A stretch of 64,000 bases of DNA from assembly GCF_023206215.1 (NCBI RefSeq), contig NZ_CP065800.1, positions 2,170,001-2,234,000 on the forward strand. Direction: 5' to 3'. Source of the stretch: Butyrivibrio fibrisolvens (GTDB lineage: Bacteria; Bacillota; Clostridia; Lachnospirales; Lachnospiraceae). A model generated the notes under the pieces. The model saw only the letters and a list, made by a program, of their open reading frames with translations. It searched no databases and was not told the DNA's origin. Position 1 is the first letter of the stretch; each line of letters opens with the position of its first letter. This document shows positions 41,185-48,700 of the stretch, in pieces. The position numbers and the translations under genes were made by a program.

Positions 41185-42295
41185 TGCATTCGGAATAATC
41201 GCACCTGCCGGAACATATATGAGAGTAGAGGGATTGCAGGATTTTAGGCCTATAAGCGCATTCTCTTTTCTCGGAAGATATCGTATAGTAGACTTCCCGG
41301 TATCCAATCTGTCCAACAGTGGGATAGAGCGTATACAGCTTTTTGTTAATAATGAAAATCCCAGATCACTTGCAGAGCATGTTGGAACGGGACGTATCTA
41401 CAATATCAACTCCAAGAGGGGACTTCTGCAGATGATGTTCAGCCATGAAAGTGCGCTGAGCGATATCTACAATACAGATGTTAAGGCTTATCTTGAGAAT
41501 CTTCCTTCAATAGAGCGCTGTCATCAGAAGTATGTCATCATAACTCCCAGCTATATGGTCTTCAAGCAGGACTATGATAAGCTTCTTGATGAGCATATAA
41601 ATTCCAAGGCTGATATAACTCTTTTATATCACAAGGTCAATAATGCAGATACTTCGTATCGTAACTGCTATACACTTGAGCTCAACAGGCAGAAGGGCTT
41701 TAAGTCCATGCGTATAAACACAGGTACAGTGGCTGATCGCAATATCTTCATGGATACCTATGTAATGCACAAGGATCTGTTCATAGAGCTTCTTAAGAAG
41801 GCCAAAAAGCTGTCCGCTATATCAAGGCTTACCAATATCATACATGCTGAGAGTGAGAATCTTGATATAAGAGGCGTACAGCATAAGGGATATTTTGCAG
41901 CGATCACGGATTTCAGAGCATACTATGAAGCTAATATGGAACTTCTGAATCTGGACTATGCTGAGAGTCTTTTCTCTAATGACTGGCCTATATACACTCA
42001 TACTACTGACTCGTGCCCTGTTCAGTACACTTCATCTGCTTCTGTCAAAAAGACGATGGTTGCTAACGGCTGCGTCATCGAGGGCAATGTAGAGAACTCC
42101 GTAATCGGAAGAGGCGTTGAGATAAAGAAGGGTGCTATCGTCAGGAACTGCATCATAATGGGCCATGTGATCATCGAGGAAGGTGTTCGTATCGAGAACA
42201 TGGTAGTCGACAAGTGGGCGAGGATCACTGCTAAGCAGAACATAGTCTGCCCCGAAGATGAACCCGGCTACATCCGAAGGATGGATATAATCTGA
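41177..42295 (+). CDS. glgD: GlgD, regulatory subunit of ADP-glucose pyrophosphorylase
   Basis: A 372-residue GlgC paralogue. The nucleotide loop is degenerate ([20 protein letters not shown] instead of the glycine-rich loop), as expected for GlgD, while the [20 protein letters not shown] segment and the C-terminal beta-helix ([20 protein letters not shown]) are kept. GlgD modulates GlgC in Firmicutes. I chose the ATG at 41177 (GGAGGCAAAT upstream), which overlaps the glgC stop. A perfect terminator follows six bases after its stop. Confidence 0.93.
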   Translation: MANAFGIIAPAGTYMRVEGLQDFRPISAFSFLGRYRIVDFPVSNLSNSGIERIQLFVNNENPRSLAEHVGTGRIYNINSKRGLLQMMFSHESALSDIYNTDVKAYLENLPSIERCHQKYVIITPSYMVFKQDYDKLLDEHINSKADITLLYHKVNNADTSYRNCYTLELNRQKGFKSMRINTGTVADRNIFMDTYVMHKDLFIELLKKAKKLSAISRLTNIIHAESENLDIRGVQHKGYFAAITDFRAYYEANMELLNLDYAESLFSNDWPIYTHTTDSCPVQYTSSASVKKTMVANGCVIEGNVENSVIGRGVEIKKGAIVRNCIIMGHVIIEEGVRIENMVVDKWARITAKQNIVCPEDEPGYIRRMDII

Positions 42296-42300
42296 GTTTT

Positions 42301-42329
42301 ACGGGAGGTGTTGCAGCCTCCCGTTTTTA
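42301..42329 (+). terminator. Terminator of glgCD
   Basis: ACGGGAGG and CCTCCCGT form a perfect eight-bp stem with loop TGTTGCAG, then TTTTT. Confidence 0.9.
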
Positions 42330-42542
42330 AGTTGCATACGCACATCTGCAAGGAGGTTGCGACATTATTACTAAAGTGAAGCGACAAGTAAATTTTTTGT
42401 GCAGAGGAGCCGATATAAAGACTGAAATATATAGGTGCATTCATGGATGACCGCACTGATATCCAAATGGCTATTCGCAACACGTTCAGGGAAGAACCCG
42501 CCGCAGGAAGCGGCGTATGTGATACCAGGAAAAGAGGTTTTT

Positions 42543-43859
42543 ATGCTTAGATCTTTATACTCGGCGGTCTCAGGACTTAATATCCACCAGACACAGATGG
42601 ACGTTATCGGCAATAATATTGCCAATGTCAATACCAACGGCTACAAGTCGAAGGCTACCAATTTTTCTGATATTCTCTATCAGAGTAAGCAAAGAGCATC
42701 CGGTCCTTCAGAAGCGACCGGCTCTATCAATCCTATTCAGATAGGTCTTGGCGGTAGAGTAGCCGCTGTAGACACCAATATTACCAAGCAGGGTTCTGCT
42801 CTTACAACTTCAGCCCCTTTTAACATGATGATCAATGGAGATGCATTCTTTGTAGTAACTGATGGTACCAATCAGTACTATACAAGAGATGGTGACTTCT
42901 TCGTTGATGGTGAGATCAATGAGATAGGCAATCCTGAGGATGATGAAGGTTATCTTGTAACATCATCTCTGGGCTATTATGTCCTTGGCTGGGAATCTGC
43001 TGACGGAGCTACAGTCAATACAGACGGCGCTCTTGACAGGATCATGCTCATGGGTCCTGATGTCGAGGATTCACCCGGCGAGCCCACCACATATATAACT
43101 GTTACAGGTAATGTAGACAAGATGGACCCCTCTGTTCATACCAATGAAGGTCACGGCGTATCAGCCGCAGCCCTCGTCCCGGGAGAGGAAGGCTTCGAGT
43201 CTTATAATATCAACTTCTCCTTGACAGATGCAGGCGACGATGATGATACAACTTATCTTATGAAGCTCACTGGAGTTACAGATTCTGCTGGTAAAAAAGT
43301 TGACTTCGAAGAGCAGGAGATAGAACTTACCTACAGCCCTGCAGATGGCAAGCTGACAAGTGCAGAAACTGCCAATATTAATGTTGGCGGCGTAGGTATT
43401 ACGGTAGATATAAGCAGAACTACCAATTACAATACAAGCGGAACCACAACATTCAGGACATCAAGAGGTGATGCGGAAGGCAATGGCGAAGGTCAGGAAG
43501 ATGGCAAGATGTCCGGAATCGCTATTCAAAGAGACGGCAGGATATATGCTAAGTATACCAATGGCGATACAAGACTTCTGGCTCAGATGGCTACAGCTAC
43601 CTTCATGAATGCAACAGGTCTTGTCAATGAAGGAGACAATCTCTACTCAGCATCCAATGCTTCCGGAGATCCTGATATAGCTCCCGTTACAGAAAGCGGC
43701 GGCTCTATATCTACAGGCGTTCTTGAAGCAAGTAACGTAGACCTGTCAGACGAGTTCACAAGGATGATAACAGCTCAGCGTGCCTTCCAGGCCAACAGCC
43801 GTGTCATCACAACATCAGATACCATGCTAAGTGAGCTTAGAAACCTTAAGTCAACTTAG
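42543..43859 (+). CDS. Flagellar hook protein FlgE-like
   Basis: A 438-residue flagellar hook/basal-body rod-type protein. The N-terminal helix MLRSLYSAVSGLNIHQTQMD and VIGNNIANVNTNGYKSKATN and the C-terminal ASNVDLSDEFTRMITAQRAF and QANSRVITTSDTMLSELRNL are the typical discontinuous coiled-coil ends of FlgE/FlgF/FlgG; the middle (FVVTDGTNQYYTRDGDF and a variable beta domain) fits FlgE. AAGAGG precedes the ATG. It is not inside a flagellar operon here: glycogen genes precede it, a small unrelated gene follows. A small stem CCGCCGC/GCGGCG lies in its leader. Confidence 0.85.
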   Translation: MLRSLYSAVSGLNIHQTQMDVIGNNIANVNTNGYKSKATNFSDILYQSKQRASGPSEATGSINPIQIGLGGRVAAVDTNITKQGSALTTSAPFNMMINGDAFFVVTDGTNQYYTRDGDFFVDGEINEIGNPEDDEGYLVTSSLGYYVLGWESADGATVNTDGALDRIMLMGPDVEDSPGEPTTYITVTGNVDKMDPSVHTNEGHGVSAAALVPGEEGFESYNINFSLTDAGDDDDTTYLMKLTGVTDSAGKKVDFEEQEIELTYSPADGKLTSAETANINVGGVGITVDISRTTNYNTSGTTTFRTSRGDAEGNGEGQEDGKMSGIAIQRDGRIYAKYTNGDTRLLAQMATATFMNATGLVNEGDNLYSASNASGDPDIAPVTESGGSISTGVLEASNVDLSDEFTRMITAQRAFQANSRVITTSDTMLSELRNLKST

Positions 43860-43897
43860 AAACAATAATATATGATCATCTTTATTATGATATTTGT

Positions 43898-43942
43898 AAA
43901 GCACACCAGACAGATTTTGATCTTGCTGATGTGCTTTTTATT
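43898..43942 (+). terminator. Terminator after the flagellar hook gene
   Basis: AAAGCACA and TGTGCTTT pair, with additional inner CAG/CTG pairing, followed by TTTATT. Confidence 0.75.
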
Positions 43943-43967
43943 ATAAAAAAGAAAGTGATGAACTAAG

Positions 43968-44210
43968 ATGTCAAGGTTAACAGATGAAGAAAAAGAAGTT
44001 CTTTATGTTTATGGAAGTCCAATCTTAAAGGATACCCATAAGCGATTGGGAATGGTATGTGTACTTATGGTTGATCCTGTTACTAAGGCAGCTACATGTA
44101 GCCTGAGAAATAAACTTGCAGAGATGACATGCTCACTGGCATATTTTCACCTATATGCTTCTGTCCGTGAAGAGCTTAGCGACTTGTTATATAAAGGTGA
44201 AGTCGCTTAA
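43968..44210 (+). CDS. Small protein of unknown function
   Basis: An 80-residue helical protein: MSRLTDEEKEVLYVYGSPIL, then LGMVCVLMVDPVTKAATCSL and a C-terminal MTCSLAYFHLYASVREELSD. The opening LTDEEKEVLYVYG resembles the start of a small family of conjugation-linked proteins in Clostridia (TTRAP type), but the rest does not fit well enough to assign it. GAAAGTGATG stands before the ATG. It precedes a decayed toxin gene and an orphan antitoxin, so this short segment is probably an accessory insertion. Confidence 0.55.
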   Translation: MSRLTDEEKEVLYVYGSPILKDTHKRLGMVCVLMVDPVTKAATCSLRNKLAEMTCSLAYFHLYASVREELSDLLYKGEVA

Positions 44211-44265
44211 AATTGAATTGACACCCTATTGAATAGGGAGCATATTAAAGGTAACAGGAGGAACT

Positions 44266-44371
44266 ATTACAAGAACATTTATACAGACACCGGAGTTTTC
44301 CTGCAACTGGGACAACTTAGGATTTGATGAAAGTCATTGAAGCACTTAAGAAGAGCCTTGGAGGTGAATAA
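44266..44371 (+). pseudogene. RelE/HigB-type toxin reduced to its two ends
   Basis: After an AGGAGG site the sequence reads TRTFIQTPEFSCNWDNLGFD (44269-44328), the normal N-terminus of a HigB/RelE-like toxin of the phage-derived Gp49 type, then changes frame and continues KVIEALKKSLGGE before the TAA at 44369, the normal C-terminus of the same family. About 70 central residues are missing. The codon where the ATG is expected is ATT. The antitoxin gene follows one base later, as in intact modules. The toxin is therefore dead by internal deletion. Confidence 0.8.
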
Positions 44372-44372
44372 T

Positions 44373-44705
44373 ATGAGTAATAGCGTATATGAAAGCATTA
44401 TGACAGGTCTTAATGAAGCATTGGAAGATGCCAAGAGTGCTAAGAAGGTACTTAAAAGGCATAAGATAACAGTTGAGCCTGTTAAAGTATATGAAGCAGA
44501 TGAAGTAAAAAAAATAAGAAATTCAACTGGAATGTCACAGAAGATATTTGCAAGTTATATGGGCGTTTCAGACAAGACAGTTGAAGCATGGGAAGCAGGA
44601 ACAAATCATCCATCAGGAGCTGCAAGCAGACTTCTTAGCATGATTGAGAAGGATAAGGAGCTTATTATTAAGTTTCCTTTTGTGACAAATGCAATGGCAA
44701 AATAA
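44373..44705 (+). CDS. Xre-family antitoxin, orphaned
   Basis: A 110-residue HTH protein of the HigA/RelB-like type that accompanies Gp49-like toxins. N-terminal helix SVYESIMTGLNEALEDAKSA, then VKVYEADEVKKIRNSTGMSQ and the HTH KIFASYMGVSDKTVEAWEAG. The ATG at 44373 has GGAGGTG before it. The toxin upstream has lost its core, so this antitoxin has no partner in the window. It could persist as a repressor or as an anti-addiction protein against related toxins. A terminator follows. Confidence 0.85.
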   Translation: MSNSVYESIMTGLNEALEDAKSAKKVLKRHKITVEPVKVYEADEVKKIRNSTGMSQKIFASYMGVSDKTVEAWEAGTNHPSGAASRLLSMIEKDKELIIKFPFVTNAMAK

Positions 44706-44737
44706 ATAGCATTACAATTTAATATGTACCGTTTTTA

Positions 44738-44769
44738 GGCAATCGAGAGAATATCTTGGTTGCCTTTTT
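44738..44769 (+). terminator. Terminator of the antitoxin gene
   Basis: GGCAA and TTGCC, with extra A-T pairing inside the 17-base loop, then TTTTTATT. Confidence 0.75.
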
Positions 44770-44880
44770 ATTAAAGAGAAGTGCTTGTGATATAATGGTC
44801 GCTAGGGAAGAAGTTACAAGGAATATTTTGCATCTCGAAAAACAGTCCTGAGGGACAGGGCGAGGAATTGTTTTTAAATA

Positions 44881-45179
44881 ACTCAAACTTCCCGCTTGGA
44901 CGGCGCGGTATCGCCAAAGTATTTGAAGTGACTGGTAGTATATAGATCATTGCCATGCTTTTTAATCGTTTTATTAACTTCATGAGCATGATAGATGGAG
45001 TTTTTCATTCTGCCCGGGGTCCACATGTATGAGCGAAGCGAGTTTGGACCCCAGAATGAAAAGCGCCAGCTATCGTGCCATGAAGTTTAAAACGATTAAC
45101 AGCATGGCAATGATCTATATACTACCAGTCACTGCAAATCCTTTGGTGATACCGTGCCGTCCAAGCGGGAAGTTTGAGT
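44881..45179 (+). repeat. Long hairpin element, copy D (forward), best preserved
   Basis: The longest copy (299 bp) with perfect terminal inverted repeats: ACTCAAACTTCCCGCTTGGA and CGGC match the last 24 bases exactly in reverse complement. Then the arms GGTATCGCCAAAG / CTTTGGTGATACC, GACTGGTAGTATATAGATCA with its complement, and the shared core (TTAATCGTTTTATTAACTTC, GATAGATGGAG, GGGGTCCACATG, loop GAGCGAAGCGAG, CAGCTATCGTGCC). It lies upstream of the phospholipase-Nudix fusion. Confidence 0.96.
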
Positions 45180-45208
45180 GAATAATTAAAATTTTGGGAG
45201 GACGGCAC

Positions 45209-46378
45209 ATGGCTGGACAGATCACGCACATGGAGATTGCGTACAAACTTATAGACAGATTGGGGATTGATGAGGGTAAGGAAGAGTTCATTCTTGGTTC
45301 AGTAGCCCCGGATTCGGTCCATTTTGACGATGACTATCTTAGTAAGAAGGTCCATTCGCACCTTTTCGAAAACTGCGGGCCCTGGGGAGATACGCAGAAC
45401 TACGACAACTGGATCTTAAATATCAAGGCTTTTTGGTATAGATATGTAGTAACTGAAGAAGACCAAAATCTAAAGGCGTTCTACACCGGGATAGTCGTTC
45501 ACTGTCTCACGGATTATTGGAACGACCTGTCAATATGGCGTACTCTGCAAAAAAAGATGATGCCGCCTCTAAGCTTAGAGGAATTCAAGGAAGGATATTC
45601 CCCTGAATATATGAGGATAGACAGATGGCTGTATCAGAACATTGATGATGCAGATGAGATCATGGAGCTTCTTGAAAACTCACATGAAATAGATTGCAAA
45701 GACTATGTGAAAGCTACTTGCATAGCAAAGATGAAAAGGCATCTCATAGATGTGCAGTACAACCTCCCTGATCCTATTGATGTATCCGGTCATAAATTTT
45801 ACACAGCAGATTTGATGCGACAGTTTGTAAGCGAAGTCCCGGATAAGGTGTATCAGCAGATAAAAGAATTTGGTAATACACCTGTAAAACAGATGCAGCT
45901 TTTAAACGATGACTTTGTAGGACGCATAGAGAAGCTCCGCCACGCCTGCAGAGGAATACTTGTGCAAGACGGAAAAATCCTTCTGTGTCACGAGCCAGGG
46001 AGCGGATTGTACATAATCCCCGGCGGTGGAGTAGAAGGGCATGAGAACTACGCTGATTGCTGCGAACGCGAGATGCTGGAAGAGACAGGTTGCAAGACAA
46101 GGGCTGTAAAAGAATATCTTGATATTGAAGAGCTCTTTGATGTCTGGAGGCACATAAACCACTATTATATATGCGAACTTGTGGAAGATACAAAAGTTCA
46201 GCATCTTACAGAAGCTGAGAAGCTTGCAGGATACACCAATGCCTGGGTGCCAATTGGGGAAGCGCTTGATATATTTGGAAAATATGAAGATTACCACTAT
46301 AAAGATATAGCAGTGTACGGCCTATACAAGCGCGAATACGCAGCACTTAAGGAATATAAAAGTGCTATTACTTTTTAG
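45209..46378 (+). CDS. Fusion of a zinc-dependent phospholipase C-like domain and a Nudix hydrolase
   Basis: A 389-residue two-domain protein. Residues 1-240 resemble zinc-dependent phospholipase C/S1-P1-type proteins: GQITHMEIAYKLIDRLG, LGSVAPDSVHFDD, KVHSHLF, and AFYTGIVVHCLTDYWNDL with the His and Asp residues for metal ions. Residues 250-389 are a Nudix domain: the box is GGGVEGHENYADCCEREM followed by LEETG, a complete match. The substrates are unknown. The fusion could cleave a phosphodiester and then a nucleoside-diphosphate derivative, but that is speculation. GGAGG precedes the ATG at 45209. Hairpin element D precedes the gene and the miniature element follows it immediately. Confidence 0.85.
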   Translation: MAGQITHMEIAYKLIDRLGIDEGKEEFILGSVAPDSVHFDDDYLSKKVHSHLFENCGPWGDTQNYDNWILNIKAFWYRYVVTEEDQNLKAFYTGIVVHCLTDYWNDLSIWRTLQKKMMPPLSLEEFKEGYSPEYMRIDRWLYQNIDDADEIMELLENSHEIDCKDYVKATCIAKMKRHLIDVQYNLPDPIDVSGHKFYTADLMRQFVSEVPDKVYQQIKEFGNTPVKQMQLLNDDFVGRIEKLRHACRGILVQDGKILLCHEPGSGLYIIPGGGVEGHENYADCCEREMLEETGCKTRAVKEYLDIEELFDVWRHINHYYICELVEDTKVQHLTEAEKLAGYTNAWVPIGEALDIFGKYEDYHYKDIAVYGLYKREYAALKEYKSAITF

Positions 46379-46384
46379 AAACTC

Positions 46385-46445
46385 AAAATTCCCACTTGTA
46401 CGATGCAATACCTTTGGTGATACTACACTGTACAAGTGAGAATTT
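46385..46445 (+). repeat. Miniature hairpin element (copy E)
   Basis: About 61 bases with only the outer arms of the long element: AAATTCCCACTTGTAC on the left, GTACAAGTGAGAATTT on the right, and in between GATGCAATACCTTTGGTGAT, which corresponds to the outer right arm of copy D (CCTTTGGTGATACC). The central 200 bases are absent. The preceding ACTCAAAATTCCC also matches the left end of copies A and D. Confidence 0.8.
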
Positions 46446-46518
46446 AGAATTAGAAGAAAATAAATATATTACTGATGTTTTTTGCGGTAGGGTAAAACGA
46501 CTTGATTAATTTACCACA

Positions 46519-46547
46519 TTGCAGTAGATGGGTATTGTAACTATAAT
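46519..46547 (+). promoter_or_regulatory. Promoter of proB
   Basis: TTGCAG (46519-46524) and TATAAT (46542-46547) with a 17-base spacer, 46 bases before the proB start codon. Confidence 0.8.
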
Positions 46548-46592
46548 TGGTAATAAGCTTGAAGTACAGAATAAAGGAGATGAACAGTCATC

Positions 46593-47393
46593 ATGGCGCT
46601 TTCAAAAAAGAGAATAGTAGTAAAAGTTGGAACATCCACCATCACCAACGATAAAGGCGATATTAACATAAGACAACTGGATCACCTGTGCAGAGCACTC
46701 TCTGCAGTAGAGAACATGGGATATGATCTTGTCCTTGTAAGCTCAGGAGCTATAGCAGTAGGTGCCGGCAAAATGCGCCTTGCACAAAAACCCAAGGATC
46801 TGGGTCTAAAACAGGCAGCGGCAGCAGTCGGACAGCTGGAACTCATGCATCTGTATGACAAACTCTTTGGAGAGTACGGAAGACTTGTAGGCCAGATACT
46901 TCTTAGTAATGAAGACGTACAAAATCCCGAAAGAAGAGAGAATCTTACTAATACACTAAACGCGCTTTTGGAAAATCACATAATCCCCATCATTAATGAA
47001 AATGACTCCATAAGCCATGCCGAGATCGAGTCTGATAAGAAACTCTTCTCTGATAATGATATGCTCTCTGCTGTAGTTGCAGTATTCTGCGAAGCTGCAA
47101 AGCTCATAATCCTTTCAGACATAGACGGCCTCTACGACTCCAACCCAAAGACCAACCCCAACGCTAAGCTCATCAGCAGAGTAGAGAACATAGACGATGA
47201 ACTCCGCAACAAAGCCGGCGACTCAGGTTCCAACAGAGGCACAGGCGGCATGATCACCAAAATGGATGCAGCCCAGCTGGCTACCAGCCGAGGTATCGAC
47301 GTCCTGGTAATCAACGGCCAAAGACCAGAACAAATATACGACATCCTCGACAAGAAGGTTGTTGGAACACTCTTCGTTGGAAAAAAGAACTAA
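46593..47393 (+). CDS. proB: Glutamate 5-kinase
   Basis: A 266-residue amino-acid kinase that phosphorylates glutamate in the first step of proline synthesis. Motifs: RIVVKVGTSTITND (start of the kinase fold), LVLVSSGAIAVGAG, INENDSISHAEI, FSDNDMLSAVVA and GTGGMITKMDAAQLA. It is a short form without the C-terminal PUA domain of the E. coli enzyme, as in some Firmicutes. AAAGGAG precedes the ATG. The usual partner proA is not adjacent. It is a single-gene unit with its own promoter (46519) and terminator (47440). Confidence 0.95.
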   Translation: MALSKKRIVVKVGTSTITNDKGDINIRQLDHLCRALSAVENMGYDLVLVSSGAIAVGAGKMRLAQKPKDLGLKQAAAAVGQLELMHLYDKLFGEYGRLVGQILLSNEDVQNPERRENLTNTLNALLENHIIPIINENDSISHAEIESDKKLFSDNDMLSAVVAVFCEAAKLIILSDIDGLYDSNPKTNPNAKLISRVENIDDELRNKAGDSGSNRGTGGMITKMDAAQLATSRGIDVLVINGQRPEQIYDILDKKVVGTLFVGKKN

Positions 47394-47439
47394 GTCAAGT
47401 AGCGTATTAGTCGCATTAATGGAAATACTGAGTAGAGAA

Positions 47440-47496
47440 GAAGCTTGTTGCTATATTTTGATAGAAGAACTATATAAAGCAACAAGCTTCTTTTTA
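47440..47496 (+). terminator. Terminator of proB
   Basis: GAAGCTTGTTGC and GCAACAAGCTTC form a 12-bp perfect stem extended by TATAT/ATATA, then TTTTTATATT. Confidence 0.9.
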
Positions 47497-47533
47497 TATT
47501 GGATAAAAGTATAATTGAAACAATTCTCCTTCA

Positions 47534-47829
47534 GGCGGTGTGGTATCTTCAAAGGATTTGCGAGGGAAGATATGGCTCTGGGCAGGCAGAATAATAATCA
47601 TTGCCGCGCTTTTTAATTGTTTTATAAAAATTCAGGAGCATGATAGATGGAGATTTATATTCATCTCAGGGTCCGCATGTCTGAGCGAAGCGAGTTTCGG
47701 ACCCTTGAATATAAATATCCAGATATCATGCCCTGAATTTATAAAACAATTAAAGCGCGGCAATGATTATTATTCTGCCTGCCCAGAGCCATATCCCCAT
47801 CGCAAATCCTTTGAAGATACCACACCGCC
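47534..47829 (+). repeat. Long hairpin element, copy F (forward), most diverged
   Basis: A 296-bp inverted repeat between proB and the minus-strand gene at 47951. Outer arms GGCGGTGTGGTATCTTCAAA and its exact complement; then GATTTGCGA, ATATGGCTCTGGGCAGGCAG and its complement; inner core TTAATTGTTTTAT, GATAGATGGAG, CAGGGTCCGCATGTC, the loop GAGCGAAGCGAG and CGGACCCTTGAA. Many core positions differ from the other copies, but both arms have changed together. Confidence 0.95.
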
Positions 47830-47872
47830 GGGCGCAGCCTACCGCGTCGCCAGATCCGTATCGCAAGCATAC

Positions 47873-47913
47873 AAAAAAGCCGGAAAGCTGAACAATAGTT
47901 CCACTTTCCGGCT
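47873..47913 (-). terminator. Terminator of the minus-strand 191-residue gene
   Basis: On the minus strand AGCCGGAAAG pairs with CTTTCCGGCT around a 16-base loop, followed by TTTTTT. Confidence 0.9.
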
Positions 47914-47950
47914 ACTTGTTTTGTTTTTTGGTTGGCAGTACCATGAACGA

Positions 47951-48526
47951 TCACATTGTAGGACGCTCTGTGTACTTGTCATAGATCTCTGCAAGGTATG
48001 TCTTGACCATCTCGATATTGGCCATCTTGCGAAGATTCTCATTGCCCATTCCTACAGCGATCTCATCTGCAAGAAGAAGCATATTATAAATGCTAAGCTT
48101 GAATTCATCTCTAGTCATCTTGTCGATTTCAAGACTGATAAGAGGAGCACCAAGCTTCATAGTGATATTATCATCAGAGATACCGGTCTCCATAACCTTA
48201 GTCTCAGGACTGAAGTTAACATAGATGATAAGAGCTTCTTTTTCGTGCTTTTTAAGAGTGATAGGTGTCTGATGGCTCATCTCAAGCCACTCATAATAAT
48301 CAGCAACATCGGGATTCAGAAGATATTCTGTGAGCTCCTCTCTGTGCTTCTCAACATACTGAAGATAGCTGCTGGCATTAGGTCCTGTATAGTTGAAATC
48401 TACCTTGAGACCATTGTCTGTCTGAACCAGTCTGCACTTTTCAGCTACTTCCTTGATCTTGAATGAAGAAGTATCATTACCTACCTGTTTGAAGGACCCT
48501 GAGTCCATAACCTGTTTAAATTCCAT
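47951..48526 (-). CDS. Conserved-looking protein of unknown function
   Basis: A 191-residue soluble protein on the minus strand. It starts MEFKQVMDSGSFKQVGND and has a middle ALIIYVNFSPETKVMETGIS and a helical C-terminus (FKLSIYNMLLLADEIAVGMG, IEMVKTYLAEIYDKYTERPT). No signal peptide, membrane segment or catalytic motif is visible, and I do not recognise the family. A good AGGAG ribosome site lies upstream of the start and a strong terminator follows, so it is a real monocistronic gene. It is transcribed divergently from ftsK, with about 170 bases in between. Confidence 0.7.
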   Translation of the reverse strand: MEFKQVMDSGSFKQVGNDTSSFKIKEVAEKCRLVQTDNGLKVDFNYTGPNASSYLQYVEKHREELTEYLLNPDVADYYEWLEMSHQTPITLKKHEKEALIIYVNFSPETKVMETGISDDNITMKLGAPLISLEIDKMTRDEFKLSIYNMLLLADEIAVGMGNENLRKMANIEMVKTYLAEIYDKYTERPTM

Positions 48527-48700
48527 TAGTATTACTCCTGCTTTCTAAATGCTTCAACCATAATAGTGCGTCAAATACGTCGCCGCATAAAGTATAGCAT
48601 AAACGATTCTAAAATGGTATACTTAAAAGAAAACTAAGCAGGAGTGGTCATTACTTATCCTGCGTTTATCCCAAAATTTTTTTAAGGGGTCAGGGAGAAT

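Noticed and set aside
47540..48466. 308-codon plus-strand open frame across hairpin element F
   Set aside because: It runs through the palindrome and antisense to the better supported minus-strand gene at 47951, with no ribosome site.
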